DNA of 41,131 bases from contig NZ_MUHF01000039.1 of the NCBI RefSeq assembly GCF_002217435.1, forward strand, positions 1 to 41,131. Direction: 5' to 3'. Every line of letters starts with the position of its first letter. Positions within the stretch are counted from its first letter, which is position 1. The notes beneath the pieces were generated by a model that saw only the letters and a program-made list of their open reading frames with translations, was not told the DNA's origin and did not search any database. This document shows, piece by piece, positions 8,281 through 17,368 of the stretch. The position numbers and the translations under genes are program-made. This DNA is from Flavobacterium reichenbachii (GTDB lineage: Bacteria; Bacteroidota; Bacteroidia; Flavobacteriales; Flavobacteriaceae).

Positions 8281-9510
8281 TTAATGTCCAACTATAATAT
8301 TGTCATCTGCTCCAAGTTCTATTTTATTTTTAATAAAACGTTTGCCGATATTTAAAATTATAAATGCAGTAATTGTAGTTATAGACATAATGGCTACCAT
8401 TGGTGCAACAGAATCTTTTACAAAAATACCAATAGCAAAAGAAGCCAAAGCTCCTAAACCAAGCTGAATTGCACCCATCAAAGCAGAAGCACTTCCTGTA
8501 TTTTTTGCAAATGGCGCCAATGTAAGACCAGCTGTATTTGGGTTTGAAATTCCTAAACAAGCTAAAAATAAAAATAACATTATTACAGTTTCATACAATC
8601 CTAAAAAATTGTTTAGGGCCAAAAATAAGAAGATAATACTAATTACAGATTGTGAAATCAGAGCTCCAAAAATCATTTGTTCGCTTGAAAATCTTTTTAA
8701 TAATAAGGAATTCAGCTGGCTTGAACCAATGAAACTCACGGACATAAAAGCAAAAATCCACCCGTACGTTTTAGCATCAACTTTATACACATCCATAAAA
8801 ATTATAGGAGAAGCTGCTACATAAGAAAATAAACCCGAAAAAGCGATTGCTCCTGTAAAAGCATAAGTGTAAAACTGTGGTTCTCTAAGGACACTTAAAA
8901 AATTGGTAATAATAGGCTTAGGCTTTAGCGAAATCGAAGTATCTGGTTTATAATTATTTGGAAGTCCAACCATTGAAATTACCAAAACAAAAATTCCCAT
9001 GCACATGAGGATTAAAAATACAAGATGCCAGCCAAAATCTTCTGTAACATAACCTCCAATTGTTGGCGCCAGCATTGGTGAAAGACCAACAACGAGCATT
9101 AGGAGAGAAAAAACTTTAGGAATATCTTTTACAGGAAACAAATCACGAACCATCGCAACTGAAGCTACAGTTGCTGCACAGCTTCCGATTGCCTGTATAA
9201 AACGTAAAAATATAAATCCATCAATATCTGGAACATAAACACATCCCAGAGAAGCTAAAATATAAATCAGTAATCCAATAAATAATGGTTTTTTACGGCC
9301 AAAACGATCTAATAATGGTCCATAAAGCAATTGTCCCGCAGAAATTCCGATAAAATAACTAGACAAGCTCATAGAGACTTTTGCCACAGTAGTATTTAAA
9401 TCTCGAGCAATACCAGAAAAACCAGGAAGATACATATCGATAGAAAAAGGACCAAGTGCTGTTAAAGAACCTAAAATGAGGATAAGTTGGATATATTTTT
9501 TTGTTGTCAT
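8281..9510 (-). CDS. Bcr/CflA-family MFS drug efflux transporter
   Basis: A 409-residue transporter with about twelve hydrophobic helices. MFS motif A (GPLLDRFGRKKPLF) lies between helices 2 and 3 at about residues 64-77. The N-terminus reads LGSLTALGPFSIDMYLPGF, a signature of the Bcr/CflA group, and helix 4-5 has AIGSCAATVASVAMVRDLF. Expected role: proton-driven export of drugs such as bicyclomycin or chloramphenicol. The substrate here is unknown. It stands alone, with a TACCTTTG -7 element (9540-9547) about 30 nt upstream of the ATG. Confidence 0.9.
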   Translation of the reverse strand: MTTKKYIQLILILGSLTALGPFSIDMYLPGFSGIARDLNTTVAKVSMSLSSYFIGISAGQLLYGPLLDRFGRKKPLFIGLLIYILASLGCVYVPDIDGFIFLRFIQAIGSCAATVASVAMVRDLFPVKDIPKVFSLLMLVVGLSPMLAPTIGGYVTEDFGWHLVFLILMCMGIFVLVISMVGLPNNYKPDTSISLKPKPIITNFLSVLREPQFYTYAFTGAIAFSGLFSYVAASPIIFMDVYKVDAKTYGWIFAFMSVSFIGSSQLNSLLLKRFSSEQMIFGALISQSVISIIFLFLALNNFLGLYETVIMLFLFLACLGISNPNTAGLTLAPFAKNTGSASALMGAIQLGLGALASFAIGIFVKDSVAPMVAIMSITTITAFIILNIGKRFIKNKIELGADDNIIVGH

Positions 9511-9539
9511 TTTCTTAAAATGTGGCTTTTAATTTTTTG

Positions 9540-9547
9540 CAAAGGTA
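9540..9547 (-). promoter_or_regulatory. Candidate -7 promoter element for MFS gene
   Basis: On the minus strand TACCTTTG matches TAnnTTTG exactly, about 30 nt before the ATG. There is no convincing -33 TTTG. Confidence 0.4.
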
Positions 9548-9622
9548 AAGATTTCGTACCTTGTAGTATAATTAAATGAGTTTTTTAAAAAAACTTTACA
9601 TTATTAATCTAAATTCAACATT

Positions 9623-10042
9623 ATGAAAAAGTATTTATTACTATTAACAATTATTTTTACTTCAGCTTCCTTTGCACAAACTATAACTTCAAAATTAGAA
9701 GATGTAAATGCCGTACAATACGATCTTCTTAAAAAAGTAAATGAGTATTACCCAGACATTACGCTCAACAAAACGATTACTAATTTTTATGCTGACGGAA
9801 AGATCATAGATTCGCAGCAGGAATTTGATATTAAAAATACCAAATTCTCAAGTTATAAAATTGGAATTGAGCCAGATAACAAAAAATTATTATTTGAATA
9901 TATCTCTGAAGAGACTGGAAAAGTTTACGGTGATGTTTCTCTTTTTAAAGGAAATGTTCTAAGAACAACCTTCAACGAAAAGAATAATCAAATTGAAGTT
10001 TCACTTAACGGAAAATCCGTTTATTTGAAAAAATTAAAATAA
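9623..10042 (+). CDS. Small secreted protein of unknown function
   Basis: A 139-residue protein with a classical signal peptide (KKYLLLLTIIFTSASFAQ, cleavage near residue 18). The mature part of about 120 residues is polar and beta-prone, with repeated lysine-rich strands and no cysteine or recognised catalytic motif. It is a typical flavobacterial periplasmic or secreted small protein. A terminator follows at 10065-10090, so it is probably monocistronic. Confidence 0.7.
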   Translation: MKKYLLLLTIIFTSASFAQTITSKLEDVNAVQYDLLKKVNEYYPDITLNKTITNFYADGKIIDSQQEFDIKNTKFSSYKIGIEPDNKKLLFEYISEETGKVYGDVSLFKGNVLRTTFNEKNNQIEVSLNGKSVYLKKLK

Positions 10043-10064
10043 ATTTTCATTTAAAGGAAATATG

Positions 10065-10090
10065 AAGCATCACAATCGTGATGCTTTTTT
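10065..10090 (+). terminator. Intrinsic terminator
   Basis: A 9-bp stem AAGCATCAC/GTGATGCTT with loop AATC, followed by T6. Confidence 0.85.
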
Positions 10091-10128
10091 AGTTTATATT
10101 TGGATAAAAATTTTAAAATTCAATTTTA

Positions 10129-10515
10129 ATGAAGAAGATCATCGTATTGCTGCTTTTTATTTCATTTCAGACATATGCACAAACTAATAGATTTACAGGA
10201 ACCTGGAGTAATGAAAATTGTAAAAATTGCAGTAAAGACTATATTTTTACGTTGAATATTGCGCAGTCAAATTATAAGATCTACGGAACTGTAGAAATCA
10301 CAAGCACAACTAAAACTGAACTTAATTCGGGAGTCTTAGAAGTTTCCGGATATGTATATACTATGGGCGAACGAGCTCAGATTACGTTAAAAGGAAAAAA
10401 TGGAATTTCTGCCGGCGGTGTATTGTTTGAGCAGGATGGAAAACTTTTGTTTACAAAACGCGGCGGTGACGATATTGTGCCTAAAGAAGTAGTTTTAACC
10501 AAAATAAATGAATAA
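10129..10515 (+). CDS. Small secreted protein, beta-barrel-like
   Basis: A 128-residue protein with a signal peptide (KKIIVLLLFISFQTYAQ). The mature part begins FTGTWSNENCKNCSKDYIFTL: a GTW start plus a CxxC pair (Cys32, Cys35). The beta-rich body (YKIYGTVEI, VLEVSGYVYTM, AQITLKGKNG) resembles small lipocalin-like or DUF-type secreted proteins. I do not recognise a specific family. It lies about 40 nt after the terminator of the preceding secreted-protein gene, on the same strand. Confidence 0.7.
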   Translation: MKKIIVLLLFISFQTYAQTNRFTGTWSNENCKNCSKDYIFTLNIAQSNYKIYGTVEITSTTKTELNSGVLEVSGYVYTMGERAQITLKGKNGISAGGVLFEQDGKLLFTKRGGDDIVPKEVVLTKINE

Positions 10516-10855
<340 letters not shown>

Positions 10856-12769
10856 ATGAATACAATTGCTGAGCATATTGCAGATTTTTTAAAAGAATAT
10901 CCGCCCTTTAATAATTTGACTTTTCAAGAACTGTCAGATATCGCTACGAATATTCGTGTACATAATTTAGAAAAACACGCAATATTGTTTCAAAACAATG
11001 ATGTGCTTCATGACAGCTTTTATGTTGTAGCTTCTGGTGTAATCAATTTAACAACAATTGCTGATGCCGAAGAAACGATAATTAATAAATGTCACGAAGG
11101 AGATATTTTTGGTCTGCGCCCGTTTTTTGCTAAAAACAATTACATGATGACCGCAAAAGCACGTGAGGAAAGTATCATTTATGCTATTCCGATTGCTGTT
11201 TTTAGACCTTTTGTGGCTAATAATTCTGATGTTTTAAACTTTTTGCTAGAAAGTTTTTCTATAAATTCAAGACATACTAAGGATAATGCCAATTCAAACG
11301 GAAAATTAATTCCAGAGTCCGCTTATATAGACCAGCAGTCAGAAATGCAGTATGTGCAATCTCTTGTTTACAATAATTCTCCGTTAACTACTGAGGGACA
11401 CCATATTGTAAAAGATGTTGCTATTTTAATGACCGAAGCTATGGTAGATAATATCGTAGTCTGCGAAAAGAATCATCCTATTGGTATTGTAACTGATGCC
11501 GATTTATCGTCAAAAATTGCTACAGGCCGTTATCCTATTACAGAAACGATCGATAAGATTATGTCTTCGCCGGTTGTTACAGTTATAGAAAATGTATCGC
11601 TGGCAGAAGCTCAGTTATTAATGCTTAAGCACAACGTTTCTCACTTATGTGTTACTAAAGACGGTACGAGCAAATCTTCTGTAAAAGGAATTATTTCTGA
11701 ACATGATTTAATTGTTGCTCAAGCAAGTAACCCTGGTGTATTAATTAAAGAAATTAAGCGTTCGCAGCTTCCTAAAGATTTAAAACAAATACGTGATCGT
11801 CTTTCTGATTTGATTCAAAATTCAATTCAGAAGAATATTCCGATTTCACATATCAGTAATATTGCCAGCGAAATAAATTTAGCTATAATTAAGCGTGCGG
11901 TAGAATTATCTATTTTAGATTTAGGCTCCCCTCCTGCTCGTTTTGCATGGTTAAGCATTGGAAGTCAAGGGCGTAAGGAACAATTATTACTCACAGATCA
12001 GGATAGTATTTTGATTTTTGAAGATGTTACTCCTGAAAAATACAGAGAAGTAAAAGATTACTTCCTGAGATTAGGAAAAAGAACTACTGCAATATTAGAA
12101 AAAGTGGGTTACGAATATTGTCCAAATGGCCATATGGGAAGCAATATGCTTTGGTGTAAGTCATTGACAGACTGGACTAAACAATACAACAGCTGGATGA
12201 ATACTCCAGGTGAAAACAGTAACGACTTAAGCAGTATATTCTTCGATTATGAAATTGTTTTTGGAGAGCCAAAAATTGAAGAAGTGATTGAAAATGTTAT
12301 TTTTAAAAATGCAGTTAATAATACGCTTTTCTTTGACTTTTTAGGAAATGATGCTTTGAAGAGAAATTCTCCTTTAAGTTTTTTCAAAAAATTTATTGTT
12401 GAAGAAGAAGGTCCGCATAAAACAAAATTTGACATTAAAACCCGTGCTTTAATGCCTTTGATTGATTCTGCTCGTTTGTTAATTTTGAATGCAAATATTA
12501 AAGGTATTAAAAATACGTATTTAAGATTTAAACAATTGGCAATTACAGATTCTAAGAACGCCGAAATATATTTAAGCTGTGCAGAAGCTTTTTTAACGCT
12601 CTCAAAATTCAGAACTGTTGAAGGATTAAAAAATGACGATTCCGGACAATATATAAATTTAAGGGAAATGTCTAAAACAGACAAAGAGAAGTTAAAAAAC
12701 GCATTGAATCCAATGAAAGACCTTGAGGAATTAATTAAGAGTAAATTTCAACTTACACAATTCTCATAA
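10856..12769 (+). CDS. cNMP-binding/CBS/DUF294 nucleotidyltransferase-like signalling protein
   Basis: 637 residues from the ATG at 10856. An in-frame GTG at 10799 would add 19 residues, but these lie over probable promoter sequence. Order of domains: a cyclic-nucleotide-binding fold at about 15-135, two CBS repeats at about 170-295 (IVTDADL, IISEHDL), then a DUF294 nucleotidyltransferase-like domain with GSQGRKEQLLLTDQD at 369-383 (the G-S...D-x-D pattern seen in GlnD relatives) and a helical C-terminal domain. It probably senses nucleotides and modifies or binds a partner. It is followed after 3 nt by the DnaQ-fold gene and faces acs, a neighbourhood I recall from proteobacteria as well. 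This suggests a role in acetate metabolism. Confidence 0.88.
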   Translation: MNTIAEHIADFLKEYPPFNNLTFQELSDIATNIRVHNLEKHAILFQNNDVLHDSFYVVASGVINLTTIADAEETIINKCHEGDIFGLRPFFAKNNYMMTAKAREESIIYAIPIAVFRPFVANNSDVLNFLLESFSINSRHTKDNANSNGKLIPESAYIDQQSEMQYVQSLVYNNSPLTTEGHHIVKDVAILMTEAMVDNIVVCEKNHPIGIVTDADLSSKIATGRYPITETIDKIMSSPVVTVIENVSLAEAQLLMLKHNVSHLCVTKDGTSKSSVKGIISEHDLIVAQASNPGVLIKEIKRSQLPKDLKQIRDRLSDLIQNSIQKNIPISHISNIASEINLAIIKRAVELSILDLGSPPARFAWLSIGSQGRKEQLLLTDQDSILIFEDVTPEKYREVKDYFLRLGKRTTAILEKVGYEYCPNGHMGSNMLWCKSLTDWTKQYNSWMNTPGENSNDLSSIFFDYEIVFGEPKIEEVIENVIFKNAVNNTLFFDFLGNDALKRNSPLSFFKKFIVEEEGPHKTKFDIKTRALMPLIDSARLLILNANIKGIKNTYLRFKQLAITDSKNAEIYLSCAEAFLTLSKFRTVEGLKNDDSGQYINLREMSKTDKEKLKNALNPMKDLEELIKSKFQLTQFS

Positions 12770-12772
12770 ATT

Positions 12773-13369
12773 ATGCTAGACTGGCTGAAAAAGATCAATA
12801 AAGAGTATCCTGATTTCTGGAAGGAATACTTAACTAAATTCGAAAGCAAACCTACAAAGTATGTTGTTTTATCAACAGAAACGTCTGGTTTAAACCCGGA
12901 TAAAGATGTCATTTTATCTTTGGGGGCTTTCTCGGTTATTGATGATAGTATTGTAATTAAGGAGAGTTTTGAAACTGTTTTACTGCAATACAAATTTCTA
13001 CAAGACAATGGTCTTTCTAATGAATTTATTATTGAAAGTAAAATGATCAAAATGCAGGAGCCGGAAGCTTTGGAGGCTCTGATTAATTTTATTGGAAATG
13101 CAGTTCTTGTTGGGCATCATATAAATTTTGATATCGAAATGCTCAACGCCGCACTTGAACGTCTGGACTGTGGCAGAATAAAAAACGAGGCACTAGATGT
13201 CGATGTGATGTACAGAAAATTAACTGATATTAATGACAAGCAGTTTTCTATGGATGATTTATCCGAAATATATAAAATTCCAAAAAGCGATAGAAATTCT
13301 TCTGCTGAAGATGCGTATAAAATTGCGCTTGTATTTTTAAAATTAAAATCTCGTTTGGGAATTAGATAA
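12773..13369 (+). CDS. DnaQ-fold exonuclease-like protein, altered active site
   Basis: A 198-residue protein of the DEDDh exonuclease fold, starting 3 nt after the DUF294 stop. The Exo I position reads LSTETSG, so Ser34 stands where the first catalytic Asp normally is, though Glu36 remains. Exo II is HHINFD with Asp120 present. In Exo III Asp180 is present, but the usual His five residues before it is Asn175. Two of five catalytic residues are thus substituted while the fold looks intact, so nuclease activity is doubtful and a binding or regulatory role with the DUF294 partner is plausible. A leader segment of about 28 residues (LKKINKEYPDFWKEYL) precedes the domain. Confidence 0.85.
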   Translation: MLDWLKKINKEYPDFWKEYLTKFESKPTKYVVLSTETSGLNPDKDVILSLGAFSVIDDSIVIKESFETVLLQYKFLQDNGLSNEFIIESKMIKMQEPEALEALINFIGNAVLVGHHINFDIEMLNAALERLDCGRIKNEALDVDVMYRKLTDINDKQFSMDDLSEIYKIPKSDRNSSAEDAYKIALVFLKLKSRLGIR

Positions 13370-13390
13370 TTTTTAATTACAATATAAAAA

Positions 13391-13429
13391 AAATGCCTCT
13401 TAAAATTTAAGAGGAGAGGCATTTTTTTT
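13391..13429. terminator. Bidirectional terminator between DnaQ-like gene and acs
   Basis: A 10-bp stem AAATGCCTCT (13391-13400)/AGAGGCATTT (13415-13424) with a T run on the plus side and an A run on the other side, placed between convergent genes. A second, mutually exclusive 9-bp hairpin (CCTCTTAAA/TTTAAGAGG, 13396-13414) overlaps it. Confidence 0.85.
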
Positions 13430-13440
13430 ATATTATTTTA

Positions 13441-15348
13441 TTAAACTCTTTCTTTGATGATTTCGTCTACAACTTCAGGATTCAACAAGGTTGTTGTATC
13501 TCCAAAGTTAGACAAATCTCCTTCAGCAATTTTACGCAAAATTCTACGCATAATTTTTCCTGAGCGAGTTTTTGGCAGCCCAGAAACAAACTGAATTTTA
13601 TCTAATTTGGCAATTGGTCCAATATGATCAGAAATATACTGATTAATCTCTTTTGTCAAATTTTCTTTATTTCTAACTTCTCCAGTTTCTTTAAGAATAA
13701 CAAAACCGTATAAAGCATTTCCTTTAATTTCGTGAGGGAAACCAACAATTGCAGATTCTGCAACAGCCTGATGTTCATTAATAGCATCTTCAATTGGAGC
13801 AGTTCCTAAATTATGACCAGAAACAATTACAACATCATCTACTCTACCTGTGATTCTGTAATATCCAACTTCGTCTCTTAACGCACCGTCTCCTGTAAAA
13901 TATTTTCCAGGAAAGGCAGAGAAATAAGTTTCTTTATATCGTTCATGGTTACCCCAAATTGTTCTGGCAATTCCAGGCCATGGAAATTTAATACATAAAC
14001 TTCCCACAACTTGATTACCTTCAATTTCGTTACGTTTTTCATCCATCAATACAGGCTGAATTCCCGGTAATGGCAATGTAGCATAAGTTGGTTTTGTTGG
14101 TGTTACAAAAGCAATCGGCGAAATCATGATTCCACCAGTTTCTGTCTGCCACCAAGTATCTACAACCGGACATCTCTTATCTCCTACGTGGTCGTTAAAC
14201 CAGTGCCATGCTTCTTCATTAATTGGTTCTCCAACAGAACCAATAACTTTAAGAGATTTTAGAGGATATTTTTGAATATAATCTAAGCTTTCTTTTGCTA
14301 ATGAACGAATTGCAGTTGGCGCTGTATAAAATTGTGTGATTTTATGTTTTTCGATAATATCCCAAAAGCGGCTGAAATCCGGATAAGATGGAACTCCTTC
14401 AAAAATCACGGTTGTTCCTCCATTCAATAATGGTCCGTATAATATATAAGAGTGGCCCGTGATCCATCCGATATCTGCGGTACACCAGAAAATATCATTT
14501 TCTTCGTGGCTGAAAACATTTTTAAAGGTATAAGCTGTATAAACCATGTATCCAGCTGTTGTATGTACCATACCTTTTGGTTTTCCTGTTGATCCTGAAG
14601 TATATAAAATAAATAAAGGGTCTTCAGCATCCATAATTTCGGCAACACTATTGTCTAAAGCTGCGTCTAACAATGGCTGTAACCAAATATCACGACCTTC
14701 CTTCATTGATACTTCTGTTTTGGTTCTTTTTACAACTAAAACTTTAGAAACAGACGGGCAAGTATTTAATGCTTCATCAACAATTGCTTTTAAGTCAATT
14801 GTTTTATTTCCTCTATAACCACCGTCTGAAGTAATAACCATTTTACATTCACAGTCATTGATTCTTGCAGAAACAGCAGAGTCAGAAAATCCTGCAAAAA
14901 TTACAGAGTGAATTGCTCCTATTCTAGCACAGGCAAGTACAGAAACAGCCAGTTCCGGAATCATTGGCAAATAAATACAAACACGATCTCCTTTACGAAT
15001 TCCCTGCTCACGCAGAACATTCGCCATTTTAGAAACTCTCTCGTATAATTCGTTGTAACTAATATGTAAAGCATCTTCTGAAGGATCATTCGGCTCAAAA
15101 ATTATAGCCGTTTTCTCGCCTCTTTTACTTAAATGCCTGTCAATACAATTTTTGGTAATATTAACTTTTGCTTCTGTAAACCATTTTACTTCGGCGTCAG
15201 CCATATTAAAATCAACAACCTTATCCCATTGCTGATACCACGTAAAATTCTCTTCAGCTATCTTTCCCCAAAACTTTCTTGGTTCCCTAATTGATTTATT
15301 GTAGTGTTTAAAATATTGCTCTAAATTTTCAATTTTATAATAGCTCAT
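13441..15348 (-). CDS. acs: Acetyl-CoA synthetase (AMP-forming)
   Basis: 635 residues. It converts acetate, ATP and CoA to acetyl-CoA in the cytoplasm through an acetyl-AMP intermediate. The ATP-binding signature YTSGSTGKPKG lies near residue 250. The acetate-pocket and adenylate region DTWWQTETGG is near 400, and YFTGDGALRDEVGYYRITGRVDD leads into the C-terminal domain. The conserved catalytic/acetylation lysine sits in KTRSGKIMRRI (about Lys598), which in other bacteria is inactivated by Pat-type acetylation. Length and motifs are normal for the family. It faces the DUF294/DnaQ-like pair, which may regulate it. Confidence 0.96.
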   Translation of the reverse strand: MSYYKIENLEQYFKHYNKSIREPRKFWGKIAEENFTWYQQWDKVVDFNMADAEVKWFTEAKVNITKNCIDRHLSKRGEKTAIIFEPNDPSEDALHISYNELYERVSKMANVLREQGIRKGDRVCIYLPMIPELAVSVLACARIGAIHSVIFAGFSDSAVSARINDCECKMVITSDGGYRGNKTIDLKAIVDEALNTCPSVSKVLVVKRTKTEVSMKEGRDIWLQPLLDAALDNSVAEIMDAEDPLFILYTSGSTGKPKGMVHTTAGYMVYTAYTFKNVFSHEENDIFWCTADIGWITGHSYILYGPLLNGGTTVIFEGVPSYPDFSRFWDIIEKHKITQFYTAPTAIRSLAKESLDYIQKYPLKSLKVIGSVGEPINEEAWHWFNDHVGDKRCPVVDTWWQTETGGIMISPIAFVTPTKPTYATLPLPGIQPVLMDEKRNEIEGNQVVGSLCIKFPWPGIARTIWGNHERYKETYFSAFPGKYFTGDGALRDEVGYYRITGRVDDVVIVSGHNLGTAPIEDAINEHQAVAESAIVGFPHEIKGNALYGFVILKETGEVRNKENLTKEINQYISDHIGPIAKLDKIQFVSGLPKTRSGKIMRRILRKIAEGDLSNFGDTTTLLNPEVVDEIIKERV

Positions 15349-15837
15349 AGTTCATGGAATTTTTTTATAAATGTATTAAATCTCGACGTATTCTTAAAAT
15401 TATTTAATCGATAAATTTTAACTAAAAAAAACATATAACAAAAAAATATTAATATTTTTATGAATTTAATTTAAAAAAAAGCTTTTTTAATCTAAAATGT
15501 AAATTTAAAAAAGGCATAATACCTAAATACTATGCCTTTTTAATTAACAAATTTCAATAACAATTAATTTGGTCAGGCTGTATACAAACTGTATCCTATT
15601 TTGAAAATAGCAGCATCTTTATTAATTAATAACAGAAATTTCAACAAGCTTATTTATCTCTAAATACGCCCCCTAAAGGGATTAGCTTCACTTAACTTAT
15701 TATGTCAAGTTAAGTGAATGCAATTTGCATCTATATCCATTGTTTGTTAATAAGTGCTTACTAATTCAAAATATTATACGAAACTGTGGTACAGTGCAGA
15801 TCCCATCACATTCGAATGTGTGGTAACTCCCAATTTA
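15349..15837. other. Non-coding region between acs and ilvC with several hairpins
   Basis: No ORF with coding character is seen. From the acs side: AT-rich presumed acs promoter region to about 15505, then the terminator at 15507-15541. From 15570 to 15837, downstream of ilvC on the minus strand, there are a perfect 12-bp inverted repeat (TTCACTTAACTT at 15687-15698 with 15707-15718), ATGCAA-T-TTGCAT at 15718-15730, a small ACTGT/ACAGT hairpin at 15783-15795 and the 14-nt palindrome CACATTCGAATGTG at 15807-15820. It is probably the structured 3' untranslated region of the ilv transcript. Confidence 0.5.
15507..15541 (-). terminator. Terminator downstream of the ilv operon
   Basis: An 11-bp stem AAAAAGGCATA/TATGCCTTTTT with a 12-nt loop. 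On the minus strand it ends in T6. It lies about 300 nt after the ilvC stop, so the ilv mRNA would carry a long 3' tail. Confidence 0.7.
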
Positions 15838-17307
15838 TTATCCAATTTTTTTCATTGCAGTCATAGACTCACGAAGCCATGCCCCTACTTCTTCAATAGG
15901 ATGCTGACGAATTTCTTTGTTTACTGCAATTAAAACCGCATTGTCTACTCCGTTTGAAGTTGAAAATGGTTTTCCAATTATGTTAGTTTCTACAGTTTTC
16001 ATATATTCTTCCAACAATGGTTTACAAGCGTGGTCAAATAAATAACAACCGTATTCTGCAGTATCAGAAATCACACGGTTCATTTCGAATAATTTCTTTC
16101 TTGCAATTGTATTAGCGATTAATGGTAATTCGTGCAAGGATTCGTAATAAGCTGATTCTTCGATAATTCCAGCTTCTGTCATTGTTTCAAAAGCCAATTC
16201 AACACCCGCTTTTACCATTGCAATCATCAAAACTCCATTGTCAAAATATTCTTGTTCTGGAATTGCAGCTTCTTGTGGTGCAGTTTTTTCGAAGTTAGTT
16301 TCTCCTGTAGCTGCTCTCCATTTCAACAAATTAGCATCATTATTAGCCCAGTCAATCATCATTGTTCTTGAGAATTCTCCAGAAATAATATCATCTTGGT
16401 GTTTTTGGAATAACGGACGCATAATGTCTTTTAATTCTTCTGCAATTTCATAAGCTTCGATTTTTGCAGGATTAGAAAGACGATCCATCATGTTTGTAAT
16501 ACCACCGTGTTTCAAAGCTTCAGTGATTGTTTCCCATCCGTATTGAATTAATTTTGAAGCATATGCCGCATCAATTCCTTTTTCGACCATTTTATCAAAA
16601 CATAAAATAGATCCTGTTTGCAATAAACCGCAAAGAATTGTCTGCTCACCCATTAAATCTGATTTTACTTCAGCTACAAAAGATGATTTTAAAACTCCTG
16701 CTCTGTGTCCTCCTGTTGCAACAGCGTATGCTTTTGCCTGATCCAAACCAAATCCGTTTGCATCATTTTCCGGGTGAACAGCAATAAGCGTTGGTACACC
16801 AAAACCTCTTTTATACTCTTCTCTTACCTCAGATCCAGGACATTTTGGAGCACACATAATTACAGTAATATCTTTACGAATCTGCATTCCTTCTTCAACA
16901 ATATTAAAACCGTGAGAATAAGCCAATGTAGAATCTTTTTTCATTAATGGCATAATTGCATTTACCACAGCTGTGTGCTGTTTGTCTGGTGTAAGATTAC
17001 AAACTAAATCTGCAGTTGGAATTAATTCTTCGTAAGTACCTACAGTAAATCCATTTTCTGAAGCATTTTTAAAAGAAGCTCTTTTTTCTGCAATTGCATC
17101 TGCACGAAGCGCATACGAAATATCTAAGCCAGAATCTCTCATGTTTAAACCTTGATTTAAACCTTGTGCTCCACAGCCCACAATTACAACTTTTTTCCCT
17201 GCCAATGCTGCGATTCCATCTGCAAATTGAGATTGATCCATGAATTCGCAAACTCCTAATTGTTCTAATTGTAATCTAAGTGGTAATGTATTGAAATAAT
17301 TTGCCAT
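15838..17307 (-). CDS. ilvC: Ketol-acid reductoisomerase (class II)
   Basis: 489 residues, the long class II form found in E. coli and plants. It performs the second common step of valine and isoleucine synthesis: NADPH-dependent isomeroreduction of acetolactate or acetohydroxybutyrate. The nucleotide-binding motif VGCGAQGLNQGLNMRDSG lies near residues 43-60. CAPKCPGSEVREEYKRGFG is near 150, and the duplicated C-terminal helical domain carries the acidic Mg ligands (DLMGEQTILCGLL, about 216-228). It is the last gene of the ilvDBNC operon, about 60 nt after ilvN. Confidence 0.96.
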   Translation of the reverse strand: MANYFNTLPLRLQLEQLGVCEFMDQSQFADGIAALAGKKVVIVGCGAQGLNQGLNMRDSGLDISYALRADAIAEKRASFKNASENGFTVGTYEELIPTADLVCNLTPDKQHTAVVNAIMPLMKKDSTLAYSHGFNIVEEGMQIRKDITVIMCAPKCPGSEVREEYKRGFGVPTLIAVHPENDANGFGLDQAKAYAVATGGHRAGVLKSSFVAEVKSDLMGEQTILCGLLQTGSILCFDKMVEKGIDAAYASKLIQYGWETITEALKHGGITNMMDRLSNPAKIEAYEIAEELKDIMRPLFQKHQDDIISGEFSRTMMIDWANNDANLLKWRAATGETNFEKTAPQEAAIPEQEYFDNGVLMIAMVKAGVELAFETMTEAGIIEESAYYESLHELPLIANTIARKKLFEMNRVISDTAEYGCYLFDHACKPLLEEYMKTVETNIIGKPFSTSNGVDNAVLIAVNKEIRQHPIEEVGAWLRESMTAMKKIG

Positions 17308-17368
17308 TTTGTTTAATAATATTTAATGTTGTGTAATTTTATTTTTGATTAATAGGTACTAAATTTTG

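Noticed and set aside
12247..12684. 145-codon open frame antisense to the DUF294 gene
   Set aside because: The opposite strand encodes a clear multidomain protein; the antisense product is rich in Ser, Leu and Phe typical of shadow frames.
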